64,000 nucleotides of DNA from Acanthococcus lagerstroemiae (GCA_031841125.1 CM063106.1:12090001-12154000), one strand, 5' to 3'. Counted from the stretch's first letter, positions 22,216 to 34,229 are shown. Notes: generated by a model not told the origin, from the letters alone. Numbers and translations are program-made.

Positions 22216-22450
22216 TTCATCACTGTCGGGACATGTCCCACCAAAGTTTTAAAAATTACTACTGGGACAACTATGTCCCAAAATTAATGCATTTGATGCT
22301 AGTTCGTAGTTTTAAAAAACGATCTTTTAAATGCACGCATAACTTTTTCAGTTGAGACGACACTGTTTATTATTACTTTTTTCCCAGCATAAAATACTAT
22401 ACTGGGACGTATGTCCCACCATAAGACACTAATGGACATATTTGTTCCAA
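22216..22450. repeat. Cluster of GGGACATGTCCC-type words
   Basis: TCGGGACATGTCCCACC, TGGGACAACTATGTCCC and TGGGACGTATGTCCCACC occur at about 22225, 22263 and 22403. Each is itself near-palindromic. They may be subterminal repeats of an eroded DNA element, but I cannot define ends. Confidence 0.4.
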
Positions 22451-23335
22451 GGCCACCTCTCGTTACAGAAGGGAGTAAAAATTCTGAAACTGAAGGGATA
22501 ATTTACTTACATCACCTGCAGCACATTGAACCCGATTTTTGAATGTTTGAACGCGAATACAAAAGTAGTGGTCCGTGGGTTATACTAGCCTCGAAAAATA
22601 CGAATTTTTTCTTACGAAAAATGAGGAATTTGACCCCAAATATACACAGTAGGGTGTCCCTTATTTTACAAGTTTTCGCCAATTGATTAGGGTCGCATTG
22701 AAATTGATTCCAATGGATCTAGAAACTCGTCATAAGAAATTTGAGCTCAATCTGAGGTCATTAACCCATGCCGCTTTGACTCTGAAGTTATGTGTGATAC
22801 TGGGATTTTACAAAAAACCGCAAATATCTTGGAACATATCAACTTCAGGATCTAAATGCATGTAACATAAAATGTTCCTTGTGAAATTTGCTGTAATAAG
22901 ATTCTTTACAACTTTTCTCTAAAACACATATTTACAATAATGTGTAGAAGTTCCAAAAGGAACGTGGATTTTGTTATTTTTTTCTTTCATAACCGATCTT
23001 TACTCGCTAAATCATATTTATCTTTAAAAATATCCACTTTAGGACCAAAATGAAAATAACATAAAATGTTCCTCGTTAAATTTTCTGTAAAAAAAGATAC
23101 CATACAACTTTTCTTTAGAAATCATATTTATCGAGATAATTACAAAAATGCGTGGAATTTTCGAAAAACATAGGTTTTTTTAAAACTAATTTACGGCTGA
23201 AATACCAATAATGTTTGGTAACGCACACTACCATATAACTTCAGTCTCTGTCTACTGGGGCAAGCGCCTCAATTAGCCCCCCCCTCCTCCTCCCACCTGG
23301 CTACGCCCACGACAGTTTGTTGGGTATCCACTACA

Positions 23336-23635
23336 GAATTTCGCATATAAAGCATACTGCAGGAGCGCTAGTGCACCTGTTGAAAAGGTGATCATGGGTA
23401 TTTTACCCTAACAATATGTACAAAGAAAATGAGAAATATCATTTTTTTATGAAAAACTGAAAAGAACAAAAACTTTTCATTCTGTTATTTTCTTTCTGTA
23501 GAGTCCTGTTTCGAAATTCTTGGAGAACATTTTTGGTCACTTTTCACACATGATCACCTTTTCAACCGAATCCACCAAGCAGCAAGCCGCATTTCGTTTT
23601 GCCAGTAGAGAGCGCACCCTTCAATTTTATATGCG
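23336..23635. mobile_element. Hairpin-forming insert in the left foldback arm
   Basis: The left arm carries about 300 bp absent from the right arm. GTTGAAAAGGTGATCATG (23377-23394) recurs as a perfect inverted copy near 23550, and the outer ends contain TCGCATATAAA and its inverse TTTATATGCGA. This looks like a MITE that landed after the foldback formed. Confidence 0.65.
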
Positions 23636-24235
23636 ATATAGACTTCGGATTAGGTATGCATGTATATCAACAATAGTCAACAACATTGTGCTGTTAAGGA
23701 ACAGTCAGAATTCAGGGTCATTTTCTATGGGCAAAGCGCTATTTCCTGTTGTTGATATACATCATCTCAAGTCTACCATACCAAGTCTTCAACGGAATCT
23801 TAGAATGCTCAAGACTCAATAAAAACAGTTTGTGAACCCTAGATCGCAAAATTTGGTTTTCTTCAATCATTGAATTTGGAATCAGTTGTGATGTGGTGGG
23901 GCGTATGGCGATGCACGCATGCCGAAGTGGCCCCTGAGACACCACACCCCGGCTCCGGAAACTACCCTTTCGAATATCGCATCAGTGGCTGGAGGGACGC
24001 TTTGCGGCCGGGCCGAGCCCCCATTTTGCCGTGCCGCTAGACCTCGAATTATGTGTGTATATCAACAATAGTCAACATTGCCCATAAGATATAACATTGT
24101 GCTGTTAAGGAACAGTCACATGTTCTCAGAATAATCATTGTCATTGTGGATTGTACATTATCTCAAGTCCATCGTACCAAGTCTTCAACGGAATCTGAGA
24201 ATGCTCAAGACTCAATAAAAATGTTGGAATTAGTT
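23635..24235 (+). repeat. Direct repeat inside the foldback spacer
   Basis: 23650-23835 and 24045-24220 share TATATCAACAATAGTCAACA, TTGTGCTGTTAAGGAACAGT, CCAAGTCTTCAACGGAATCT and GAATGCTCAAGACTCAATAA in the same order; a third, inverted copy lies at 24380-24545. The element therefore contains three copies of this segment. Confidence 0.8.
23894..23999 (+). mobile_element. Short retroposon, copy 2
   Basis: GTGGTGGGGCGTATGGCGAT through GCATCAGTGGCTGGAGGGAC. It matches copy 1 throughout with scattered changes. It lies in the foldback spacer, next to the end of the first direct repeat. I see no clear flanking duplication here. Confidence 0.75.
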
Positions 24236-25243
24236 ATGGCTCATGGATGCCTGGTTAACGTTTTAATTTTAGGTTCTTCCGCAAATTTTTTATCACTAAG
24301 GTCAGACCAACAGTCCTACCTCTTGCAAAACACGCTTTTAACAGTCGCAAACACTTCTATATATGTCCATCTTCACCCTTTTAACGATGAGATGAAGATG
24401 GACTTGAAATGATGTACCTATATTAACAATAGGAAACTGCGATTTGCCCATAGAGAATGACCCTGAATTCTGAGAACACGTGACTGTTCCTTAACAGCAC
24501 AACATTATATCTTATTTGTTGATATGTATACATCCGAGGTCTATTTTATAGTAGCTATACTCAACAAACTGGGCATTGCCAGGTGGTGGGGGGCGGGGGG
24601 AACTGGGGCACTTACGCTAGTAGACACTAGACAGAGACTGAAGTTATATTGTAGTGTGCGTTACCAAACATAAATAGATATTTCAGCCGTGAAATTGTAT
24701 TTAAAAAAACTATGTTCTTTTCGGAAATTCCACGCATTTTTGCGATTATCTCGATAAATATGTTTTCTAAAGAAAATTTGTATAAAATCTTTTTTACAGA
24801 AAATTTAGCGAGAAACATTTTATGTTATTTACATTTTAGTCCTAAAGTAAATATATTTTTAGATAACAATGATTTAGCGATTGAAGATCGGTTATGAAAG
24901 AAAAAATAACAAAATCCACGTTCCTCAAAACTTTCACGCAGTATTGCGATTATCTTGGTAAATATGCGTTTCAAAGAAAAGTTGTATAGGATCTTTTTTA
25001 TAGAAAATTTAACAAAAAATATTTTATGTCATATGTATTTAGGTCCTGAAGTTGATATGTTCCGAGATATTCGGTTTTTTTGTAAAATCTCAGTATTACA
25101 CATAATTTCAAGGTCAAAGCGGCACGGGTTAGTGATCTCAGATTGAGCTCAAATTTCTTATGATGAGTTTCTAGGTCCATTGGAACAAATTTCAGTGCGA
25201 CCCTAATCAATTGGCGAAAACTTGTAAAATAAGGGACACCCTA

Positions 25244-26660
25244 ATATACATTTTTGAAATATCATACACATAGCATTTATATATCATCAAAAAGTAGAGT
25301 TTTTCGCTACTTTACTGTTCTTCCTTTTTTTCTCACGGCTTAATAATCTTGGAAATGAACGAGATTTTAACATCCGGGAATGATGCTATCGTGGTACGAG
25401 GAATCTGTGGGATATCATGTTTGTAAACGAGGTATAGCAGGGGTTCAAGCACACTACCTTGAGGGACTCCAGCTTGTATATCTTACTTACCACTCAGTAT
25501 AGTTGCAGTTGCATAGCTGACCCAAAATTGTCTGTTACCCAGCCAAGGTATACCGAATAAAATGTGTGTCAAAGAATTTTTAAAAAAGTATGAAAATGAA
25601 TCCTCCCACCCCCCACCTTCCGAGCTGGAAAAAGAGTGGAAAATTACTAATTTTTGCGACACAAATTGTTGAAAAACAACCAGAAAATTTTCACTTGTTC
25701 CGCTTGCTACTGTAACTTCACCCATGAGAGCTTTTTCTACTTTTTTAAAATATAAAATTATAAGCCATCTATGTCCTCTTTAAAATTTTTGTATTTACGC
25801 TACTGCCCCGAGTCACTTAGTTTTTGAGCGTCTTAAGCCTAAATATCTATTAGCAGTACTAAATTCATTATTATTCTGCTTAATAGACAGGTAAATTCCT
25901 AAACATTTGGGCTCGACTTAATGAAGTTAGCAGACCTCTCATTTTATGAAAACATATACTTACCTTTACTTGGCGAAAAAAAAAGTTGAAAATTGCACAT
26001 TTTCACCGCTCAAATCATTGGGGAAGAACTTCCATCTTTTTCTCTTTGGTCACGACTATATACGTAGTTTCACCTACAATAGCTACTTTGTATTTAAAAA
26101 ATTATAAGTTTTTTTTCCCCTTTAGGACTTACTTTTTCTTGAACTCTTATACTCGTGATGCCTAGGTGATGGGCAGGTAAAATCCTGGAAATTCGAACTC
26201 GGTTGGATACGAGTAAAATTCACGAATACCTCTTTTTACGGGCAAATACTCTAGTTTTGAATCGTAACTATCCCCAAGGAACAGAAAAATAGAATTACAA
26301 GAAAATTAAGTTCTCTGGATGTAACGTCTCACTCGAAAAACAGAAATAATTAATGTTCATGCTGAGTCAGTAAAATTCTATCTTCCTTTATCAGTTTCAA
26401 ACAAAGAAAAATTGAAAACTGTAGAAAATGTCTGTTTTCCTCACACTCTACCAATTATAAATTGCATTTTATTTAAAAGAAGAAACGGGTAGTTGAAGCC
26501 GTTACTTTTTCCGTTGACGAGCGAATGCGTCGCGGGCAACGATCGAGGCTTTCAGCGAAGAAGATCGAGGTCACACGGTGACTGAAAATATAAAAATGGC
26601 GGTTTCGCATACTCTGGTTTATCGTACTCTAATGTCGTCAAACTAATAATAAACATTAGG
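25244..26660. other. Intergenic, no gene recognised
   Basis: T-rich and A-rich low-information sequence. A C-rich tract lies near 25605-25618. Short frames show no domain. Confidence 0.5.
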
Positions 26661-26777
26661 TATGCTTATTCGAAATGTTGGAGTCCAACTAGTCCGATGA
26701 TGCGAAGTTCGACTACGTGAAGTTCGCATAGACAACCTCATCGGACTAGTTGGACTCCAAAATTTCGAATAAGCATA
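26661..26777. repeat. 117-bp hairpin with a 40-bp stem (39/40 paired)
   Basis: 26661-26700 (TATGCTTATTCGAAATGTTG ... AGTCCGATGA) is the inverted complement of 26738-26777 with one mismatch. The 37-bp loop contains a second stem, ATGCGAAGTTC against GAAGTTCGCAT (10 of 11). It could be a young MITE or a hairpin RNA source. No flanking duplication is evident. Confidence 0.9.
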
Positions 26778-28035
26778 TCTGACCCTTATTATACTTAGAC
26801 GAGATTCTAGGACGGTAACATCATGTTCATACAGAAAAGACCTCCTTTCTGGGCGATCGCCTCGAGTTATACTTAAAATGTTTTTGTTATCAACATGTGA
26901 AATTTCGTTATTCGAACTTTTTTCTTCTGCAGGTTTTTACTCCCATTCGAAATTTAGGAGATCTTGGAAACCATCCTAGTAAGTCGTAAGTAGTGTTCCT
27001 TGAGCTGCGATTTCGTATACTTAAATTTAAATTTGTGTAAAATATTCCTGCTAAAATATCAACATTTCTAAAACAATGATGTGTGTGTGTGTGTGGGGGG
27101 GGGTGTCATAGAATGAAATTCATTGCCACCCCGTCGTCAATGATTATTAATAATTATTTGATGTGTGTCCGAAAAGTGATATATACCTACGTAGCTGCAT
27201 AAAACATTGTTGCAGATTTAGAGTTATTACTTTTATAGAAGCAGGTACGACCAACCAACACGCATATGGGGCTGGTCGTCACAAAAGAATAGCCCCACTA
27301 AAATTATGTGGTGGCAGTTTCATGTTGAATTGGTTATTATCATTTGACACACATCATCAAATATCATAGCCAAGGGGTGTAGCTATAATTGAAGCCTATT
27401 TCGGATTTTCTAGGGGCTACAATTTTTCCACAACACTGTGACAAGCCCCACTCTCCCCTACCAGGCCTGATTTGTAATATATTGCTTAGAAAATCATTAC
27501 AAATAATTTTTAGCAAACCTTGTTGTTATCAATAAGTATTAATTTTTTTTCTTCTATTCTAATAAAGAGGCTCTTATTGAATCAAACTGAACCTCTTCTT
27601 GTTCAACTTCACTGTACTGAAATGAGATCAGTTCTTCAGCTAATTGGTTTTAATTTGGAGAATATTTCTTCGCACGTTCTCCTACAAACGTGAATTAGTT
27701 TACACCAGTATTATAATCGAATGGAAGGAAGGTGTAATTTCCTAAACAGAACAGCCATATGTAGAATAAGCCTATAACCAAATCAGTATAATATATGTAC
27801 AAGTTGGTCTTAATCACCCGGGCTGCTGATTCCACCGTTCCACCGCCGCGTTCTTTCTAATTACGAATAACTGTTCAACAGTGTGTTAAATATGTCCAGG
27901 TATTCTAATTTTACAGATAGCCATACCTAGAAACTGTCTACCAGTTGTATTACTAATTCCCAGAAAGTCAATTTAATTTTACGTTTTCGGAGTGTAAATT
28001 CGTGCTTACATTTTAATTTTGTAATGGTCGGTTGA

Positions 28036-28066
<31 letters not shown>

Positions 28067-28240
28067 CAAATGATTGTGAAATTATTTTTTTCTAATTGCC
28101 AGTTAATGACGTACGTGTATACGCGTTATTACGTTGATTACAAAACGTTATACCGAAGAAATGATCCATCCTCATTTCCCACCCCCTTTAGTTGAATAGC
28201 TGACAAATTAATAGTCCAGGAAAATTAGAACGAAAAAAAT
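26778..28240. other. Intergenic with simple-sequence tracts
   Basis: It holds a (GT)n-G tract at 27079-27104, an A-run at about 28041-28064, and a small inverted pair (TTTGATGTGTGTC near 27158; GACACACATCATCAAA near 27347) that may be the ends of a 200-bp MITE. No gene is recognised. Confidence 0.45.
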
Positions 28241-28249
28241 CAAAGTTGG

Positions 28250-29275
28250 TCAACAGCTCCAGAAAAGATTTTTTTCACGAATCTTTTTGTATTAGAAAAG
28301 GCTCGAAGAGACTTCTCATTTGTTTAAGATTTTATTACTCCTGACTCTACAAAGATTTTTTAAAGACTCTTCCAGACTTTTACTAGACCCTTTGAAGCTT
28401 GTTAAGATGAGCAATAAAATTGGCATTTTGTTATTTTTTCCTGACTCAGACGGGGGCGGGGGAGGAGATATGTTCATACTGTTTTAAAAAACTTTCAGAT
28501 GTATTTTATTGTTCCCGACTCGTCCGAAGTTCTTCAAGGCCATCTCTATAACTTTTGCATTTTTTTTCAAGATTATTATTTCAGACTCTACAAAGACTTT
28601 TTTAGACTTATCCAGACTTGTATAAGACTCTTTAAGACTCGTTAAGGTAAGCAGTAAGATGGGTATGACTATTTTACTCTTCAAGACCTTTCCAGAATTC
28701 TTCAAGGCTATCTCTAAAACTTTTCCGGATTTAAAATCATTACTTTGCGTTTTACGTAGATTTTCTCAGACTCTTCTAGACGTTGACAAAACCCCTTAAG
28801 ACTCGCTGAACTGAGTTAAAATGGGTATTTTCAACACTTTTCCCGGCTTTTAGAGTGCTGGGGATATGATCTGATACATTTTTTAAATTTTGCTAGACGT
28901 ACTTTATTTTTCAAAACTTGTCCAAAATAGTTCCAGCTTATGTCTACAGTTTTTTCGGAAGATTATTATTTTACGCTCCACAGAGATTTTTCTAGACTCT
29001 TTCAGACATTTGCAAACCCTCTTATGACTTGCTCAGCAGACTTATAAAATGGGTATCTTCATATTTTTATCGGTTCGGAGGGGCAGGCCGGGGAGATTTA
29101 TCCTCATACATTTTAAAAATTCTGTTAGGTATACTTTATTTCTTGAGACTCGTCCTGTCTACAGCTTTTTCGACTTGCTTAAGGTTATTGTTTTACGCTT
29201 TACAGAGACTTTTCCAGACTCTATCGAACTTTTCTGAGACTGTTTTCGACGTATTTAAGATTTCTTAAGACTCGA
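28250..29275 (+). repeat. Degenerate tandem array, about 220-240-bp unit
   Basis: Four or more diverged units. Each has a TACAAAGACTTTTTCAGACT-like start, CCCTTAAGACTCG, an AAATGGGTATTTTC string, a G-rich tract, and CATTTTAAAAA ... ACTTTATTTTTC. Recognisable unit starts are near 28342, 28584, 28757, 28975 and 29195. Material of the same type on the opposite strand follows at 29280-29650 and 30930-31070. Confidence 0.7.
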
Positions 29276-29721
29276 CAACCACATTTAGAAAAACCTTAAA
29301 GAGCCTGAAAAAATACTGAACCAGTCTCTGCAAGCATTTACATAAGCTGGAAACGTTTCAGAAGTCTCACTGAAGCATATCATAGAATAGCCTCAAAAAG
29401 TTTCAATCATGTTTGTGGGAGTCCTAAAAAAGTATTAAAAAATCGAATGCAGGATGGAAACATTTTATTATATCTCGAAGAATCATAAACCGGTCTTGAT
29501 GATTTTTAAAGGATCTAAATAAGTATGAAAAAGTCTCAGTTAGTCCTAATAAAATCGATAATAGTTTTTTAAATCTCAATCAAGCCAGGAATAGTCTTGA
29601 AAACAATTTCGAAGATCGTTAGAAATGAAAAGAACATGTTCAGAAATCTTGAAAAGTTTTAAACAAGATTTAAAAAGCCTAGAATCTTCCTGTAGCATAC
29701 AGCGTCATAAAATCCAAATTT

Positions 29722-30105
29722 AGGGCTTGGATAAGTAAGCAGACAGAAATACACTGGCGCTTGGCCAGTGGAATGAAAGTCAGCAAAACACTGATAGGGG
29801 ACGCCCCCAGTAAGTATGCCAAGTTCCTACTGGGGCTTGACACGAAATATGCAAGGCTCATGGTCGGACTACTAACTGGACATGGGGCAACAAAACACAT
29901 GTGGCATAAAATAGGAGTGGTGAAAAGCGGCTCCTATAGGTATTGTGGAGAAGAGGAAGAAACCTCGAAGCATATCGTATGTCAATGCCTAGTAATAGCC
30001 AGGACAAGATGCGAAGTCCAGGGACTAGAGTATCTAGCCCTTAATGAAGTCAAAGGGTTCAGTAAAATTCTCACTTTGGCTGTAAAAGTGAGGCTACTGA
30101 GCTGA
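29722..30105 (+). pseudogene. R1/I-type LINE C-terminal fragment (after RNase H region)
   Basis: The frame encodes KQTEIHWRLASGMKVSKTLI ... LMVGLLTGHGATKHMWHKIG, then YRYCGEEEETSKHIVCQCLV and ends TLAVKVRLLS. The order LLTGH ... LNxH-type ... C-x2-C-x-EE-x-ET-x-x-H-x-x-x-x-C is the conserved tail of R1/I/Jockey-group LINE ORF2 proteins, downstream of RNase H. It stops with TGA at 30103-30105. The remainder of the element is missing; the 5' boundary is not defined. Confidence 0.8.
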
Positions 30106-30151
30106 TCCTTAACAGCAACCTGAGGAACAGTGCAATGGACTACAAAGTCTG

Positions 30152-30173
30152 ATAATCACCAGCTGGTGATTAT
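30152..30173. repeat. Perfect 22-bp palindrome in LINE 3' UTR
   Basis: ATAATCACCAG followed by CTGGTGATTAT lies 47 bp after the stop codon of the LINE fragment. A stem-loop near the 3' end of a LINE transcript can serve as an RT recognition element in some families; here that is inference. Confidence 0.6.
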
Positions 30174-30234
30174 TGAATGATAATTTTTGTATAAAAAATA
30201 GGACTTCGAATTTTTTTTCAACGATCTCTTTAAA

Positions 30235-30900
30235 AAACAGGGTAAATAACCGTAAATATTCAAATTGATTTCTGCCTGAACGTTTGTGCGCTTTGAAAAA
30301 TACTAGATAAGTAATTAATCAATTTTAGAATAAATTAATGGTATTATTTTAGGTAAAATTTTTGAAGAAAAAATGATATCAATTTCTGGACAGATTGGGG
30401 GGTAAATTGAAGGGGTAGTTATACTGGGTCAAAAAGACCCGGTATGACTAAGGATTCGCCATTTCTTTAGAAAAAGGCTTAAAATATGGGTCACTTTGAA
30501 AAATTAGCACGCTCATGCACCTTTGAAATTTCTGGATTGATTTTTTTGTAAAAATGATATCAAATTCTGGACAGATTGGTGTGTGGGTTCAACATCCGTC
30601 ACGTATTAGAAATACTTGTAAATATTTATGAAATTCAGGGAAAATAACAGTAAATATTTACATTGATTTCTGCCTGAATGTTCGGGCCCTTTGAACAATA
30701 ATAGGTAAACAATTAATCGTTTTTTGGAATAAATTAATAGGTATTATTTTAGGTTGAATTTTTGAAGTGTATTTTTGTAAAAATGATATCAATTTCTGGA
30801 CAAATTGGTGAGTGGGTTAGAGACCCGGTATTACTACTAAAAAATACTTAGCGATTCTGAAAAAAATATAGAAAATATCTATGAATTTTGAAATTTTTTT
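30235..30900 (+). repeat. Diverged two-copy tandem repeat, about 400-bp unit
   Basis: 30235-30440 and 30640-30840 share ATTGATTTCTGCCTGAACGT, AATAAATTAATGGTATTATT, TTTAGGT and ATGATATCAATTTCTGGACA with an AGATTGG tail. A third partial ATGATATCAAATTCTGGACA copy is near 30556. No coding. Confidence 0.7.
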
Positions 30901-31069
30901 ACAAAGTCTCGAGGCTTGGGATAGTGTTGACCGAATCCGTATGCTCTGTTAAGTGTCTTAAACGTGTCTTGAAAAATTAAAAAAAAAAAAATTAAAACGT
31001 AGTAAAAGCCTTAAAGAGGTCTTAAAGAGTCATAAAGAAGCATTTAAGAGACTGAGAGATGTTAAATCA

Positions 31070-31890
31070 ATCCTCGGATCATCAGGCTACATTTGGGCCC
31101 TGCTTCCAAGAAATTGCCGGTTACGGTCACTCTGCCCTTGCCGTTGATGTTGAATATAAGAACATAAAATGAATCAAAAAAGTTCGAATTGCACGGATTA
31201 AATAATTTTTTACATTAATAGTCAGATGAGCCCTCTGGCTTACGAAAAAGAAAAGAACATTTTTTCTGATCTAAAACTGATTAACTGTTCAAGTTATACC
31301 TCTCACGACCTTCACTCAGTGGTGCCCCAGGAGGGTATATACAGGCTATATGCCATATACTTTCAAAAAATTTCTGAAGATTTTTAGGTATATAGCGTAC
31401 GCTCTCAAGAAATGAACGGAAAAGTGAAGAAAAATACCGACTTTTCGGCCTTCGGCCGAAAAGCACTCGGAACTCGCTTCGCTCGTTCCTCGCAGTAATA
31501 CCGAAACGTACTCGGAACTCGCTTCGCTCGTTCCTCGCGAAATCGAGACACTGTCGACACGTTTTAAGTGGTAAACGTTTTAGAAAACGCAAATGTCGAC
31601 AAGGACTAGTGGTATTCGGCCGAAATGTTTAAGGCCATTCACGTTTTAAAAAACGCAACTCTCGACAGAGAATAGTATTATAAAAAATATAAAACTACCC
31701 GGCTATCAAAATTAGAGTTCGTATAAATTTGAAATCGATACATTCAAGGCGGAAACGTGTAAGACCGAAACATTTGTATAATACAACACAACTACGCGGC
31801 TATCAAAATTCGATTTCTTATAAATTAAATCCCAAACAACATCGAGTACATAAGTCGCCTCGCGCTTCTTATGCTGAACTTAAATTGAGG
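31070..31890. other. Intergenic with a small direct duplication
   Basis: GTACTCGGAACTCGCTTCGC and TCGTTCCTCGC occur twice (about 31458 and 31508, 50 bp apart), each preceded by CCGAAA. No gene is recognised around it. Confidence 0.5.
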
Positions 31891-32160
31891 AAACTCGTGA
31901 ACGACTCAACAGATTGTTATCAAACTTTCACCAATACAACTTCGAGTACTTCTCTATAATGTACCAAAATTTGGAATCAAATGATTCGATAGTTCCTGAG
32001 ATTTTTGTGCCACAAATTTTGTCCTCAAGGAAAACTCACGAACGGCTCGACCGATTGCCTTCAAAAGCTTATTTTAACAACTTCGAGTACTTCTCCATAA
32101 TATACCAAAATTTGGAATCAATTGATTCAATAGTTTCTGAGATTTTCTTCCCACAAAATT
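31890..32160 (+). repeat. Two-copy tandem repeat, about 142-bp unit
   Basis: Each unit has GAACGRCTCRACMGATTG, AACTTCGAGTACTTCTCYAT, ACCAAAATTTGGAATCAA and GAGATTTT, starting near 31896 and 32038. Open frames here follow the repeat and are not called as genes. A short (TA)n follows at 32187-32204. Confidence 0.75.
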
Positions 32161-32204
32161 AGGGTGTACATATATAAACCTATATATATATATATATATA
32201 TGCT

Positions 32205-32780
32205 ACGGTAAAGGTAAGCCCATTTCTGGAAACGCCAGTATCTTTGTGAGACCCGTTTCGACGTTGCGAGACCCAGTAGCGGGACTCGGAACGTTTTGCC
32301 GTGTTGTCCGGTTTTCCTGGGGTACCTCCCTCCAAGCAGTACGTATACGCATTTTCGTATGGGCCTCGGAACGTCTCTAGAGTACCTTCAATTATACAGA
32401 AATAGTTCGCGCACCTTTACACCAGAGGGCGCTGTTCACGTAGTGTGTATCAATCCGAGACCCAGTAAAGTATAAGGTATTCCGAGACCCATCACATCGG
32501 CAACATGTTGTGGTAAATTAATGTGCGTCTGACAAAGTCCAGGCTACGGCTTACATTTTTCAGCAATCAATTCCGTAATGGAAATATTGTTTTAGAATCA
32601 AAATTAAAGGGGTTTTGGAACTATTTTCAATGTTAGAACCGTGGCAAGAATTTTTTCAAAAGGCCTCTTTTAGACCTGGTTAAAGGTTGGCTTGTTGTGG
32701 TTTTTTTTTATATTATTTTTTTTGCTCGTCTGCACCGATGAAAATACGTAGTCACGTATAAAAGTTCACGTTACGTCTAA
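32205..32780. other. GAGACCC-word region, no gene
   Basis: GAGACCC and GGGACTCGGAA-type words recur at about 32248, 32268, 32458 and 32486. Related GGGTCTC and GGCCTCGG words occur at 40963-41205, again beside a (TA)n tract. Possibly an eroded element type that lands at TA microsatellites. Confidence 0.35.
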
Positions 32781-33053
32781 GGTTTCTACTTTGGAAATAC
32801 TTCCGGGTGCATATGATGACAAAAAAAAGGTTAATACTGGACCTGGACGCGGTTACCTTAATTCGAAAATTGGTATTTCAGAGGCAACTATTGCTGTAAT
32901 TTCATTTTTACTGTGTCAAGTTCAACACGGAGAAAAAGGCACCATACCTAAACAATTGTACCACTTATTAGAAACTGATATGGTTTCTGCCTATCTTATT
33001 AAATTTTTGTCATCGTCTGTGGAAAGGACAAGTTTAAATGGTCAAACTGAATA
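32770..33053 (+). CDS. Unrecognised open frame, possible exon or retrocopy
   Basis: The frame opens before the TTG at 32791 and runs about 87 codons to TGA (33052-33054): TLEILPGAYDDKKKVNTGPG, RGYLNSKIGISEATIAVISF ... KQLYHLLETDMVSAYLIKFL. The composition looks protein-like (mixed helices, Gly/Pro-rich start) unlike nearby repeat frames, and a possible acceptor (TCTAAG) lies just upstream. I do not recognise the family and no neighbouring exon is evident. Confidence 0.35.
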
Positions 33054-33329
33054 GTAATTTCAAATCTATTATTTATTGTATGTACAAATCTATGAATTTT
33101 TCTTGTGATGTCTTGTAAGAGTCGTTGAAACAACTAGAAGAAATTATTCAGGTCTAGGCAGCTCTTACTAAAAATAGCTTAGCTGATGTAAATTCAAAAA
33201 TAATAATAGAAATAATTACGATCAAAAAGGAGAATTTATGCAATGATAGTCTACTAAATATTGCCGAACTGTACGACACAAAATACACAAAACGGATAGT
33301 AGAATAAAGAGAGTTAAACTGTTTAAGAC

Positions 33330-33730
33330 GTACTACCCAGTACCTACATAGCGGACTAATTTTTGCCAGACTGTCTCACGCAAGGTATTATTCAGAATCA
33401 CCGAAGAGAAACTGCCAAACTGTTTAGGAGAGTTTTTGTATATTTCGTCAGGTACCTGATGTGCAAGAGGCAGATCAGTGGCAGTCACAAAACTGCCACA
33501 AGTGCCATGAAGTGGCAAAATGAGTAGTTCTGAAGTTGGCCACATAGAAATATACAGAGGTCGCTTACATCAATTGTCACTCAATGAACGTGTCAATTTT
33601 ATGCCACTGATTGAGGCAATTTTTTTGCCAATTTATGACTATTTTTGCCATAAAGTGGCGTGTTACCCGAGTGTCAGAAGAGTGGCATTTTTTTTGCCAC
33701 TATATGACGAGTTTTCTTCCACTACTATTT
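33330..33730. repeat. Cluster of GTGGCA/TGCCAC words
   Basis: TGGCAGTC, ACTGCCAC, AGTGGCAAAA, TTTTTTGCCA, AAAGTGGCG and TTTTTTTTGCCACT recur in both orientations between 33355 and 33702. The layout resembles the subterminal words of other elements in this window, but no ends are defined. Confidence 0.4.
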
Positions 33731-34127
33731 AATATGAAAACGAAGAAAATTCGTTACAAGAATGTGATAATGTGCGTCGTACGATTTGAAAATATTGAGA
33801 AATGAATTTAGGTTTTACCGACGTCATTTCTGGGAGTAAAGTGGCTCTTTGACTCAGTGATAAGAACCCGGGAATAAATGACCATTTAATTCCCGCGGGG
33901 AAGTAAACAAACAATTTAATTCCCACCAGGAAGTAAACAAACCGTGTTATCATCTCCGGGCGGGAATTAAATGGAATGAAATACTGAATTCGTTGCGGAA
34001 TAAGCAATATTTTTACAATCATTTATGTAAAAAACCATCTTCCTAATACAGGGGGGTATCGTGAACGTTTGACGATGTCGGGCGATACCCCCATGTATAG
34101 AAATCTTACTATATTATAAAATCGTAG

Positions 34128-34229
34128 TGCTTAGGATGATTCTACACCTCATCCTGAATCCAACGATGCCCATATCTTCATTTTCAAAAAATGTGACATT
34201 GAACCTTTTTTCCCTGTACCCTTCATATG
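34128..34229 (-). repeat. Half copy of the GAAGGGTACAGGG MITE
   Basis: An inverted match to 3921-4020: GTGCTTAGGATGATTCTACA, ATGCCCATATCTTCATTTTC, TGTGACATTGAACC, TTTTTTCCCTGTACCCTTCA. Only one end of the element is present. Confidence 0.75.

Larger units (their letters stand above)
22652..25241. mobile_element. 2.6-kb foldback element with long inverted arms and TA flanks
   Basis: The ends are GGGTGTCCCTTATTTTACAA and its inverted copy; TA stands outside both (22650-22651 and 25242-25243). The arms match inverted over about 690 bp (22652-23335 against 24551-25241) and continue, after a 300-bp insert in the left arm, into 23635-23770 against 24380-24545. No transposase is visible. TA duplication suggests a Tc1/mariner-like mobiliser (inference). 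The spacer holds a short retroposon copy and a direct repeat. Confidence 0.85.

Noticed and set aside
34049..34098. Short GGGGGTATCG inverted pair
   Set aside because: A stem of about 10 bp around a C-rich tract is expected by chance and has no second copy here.
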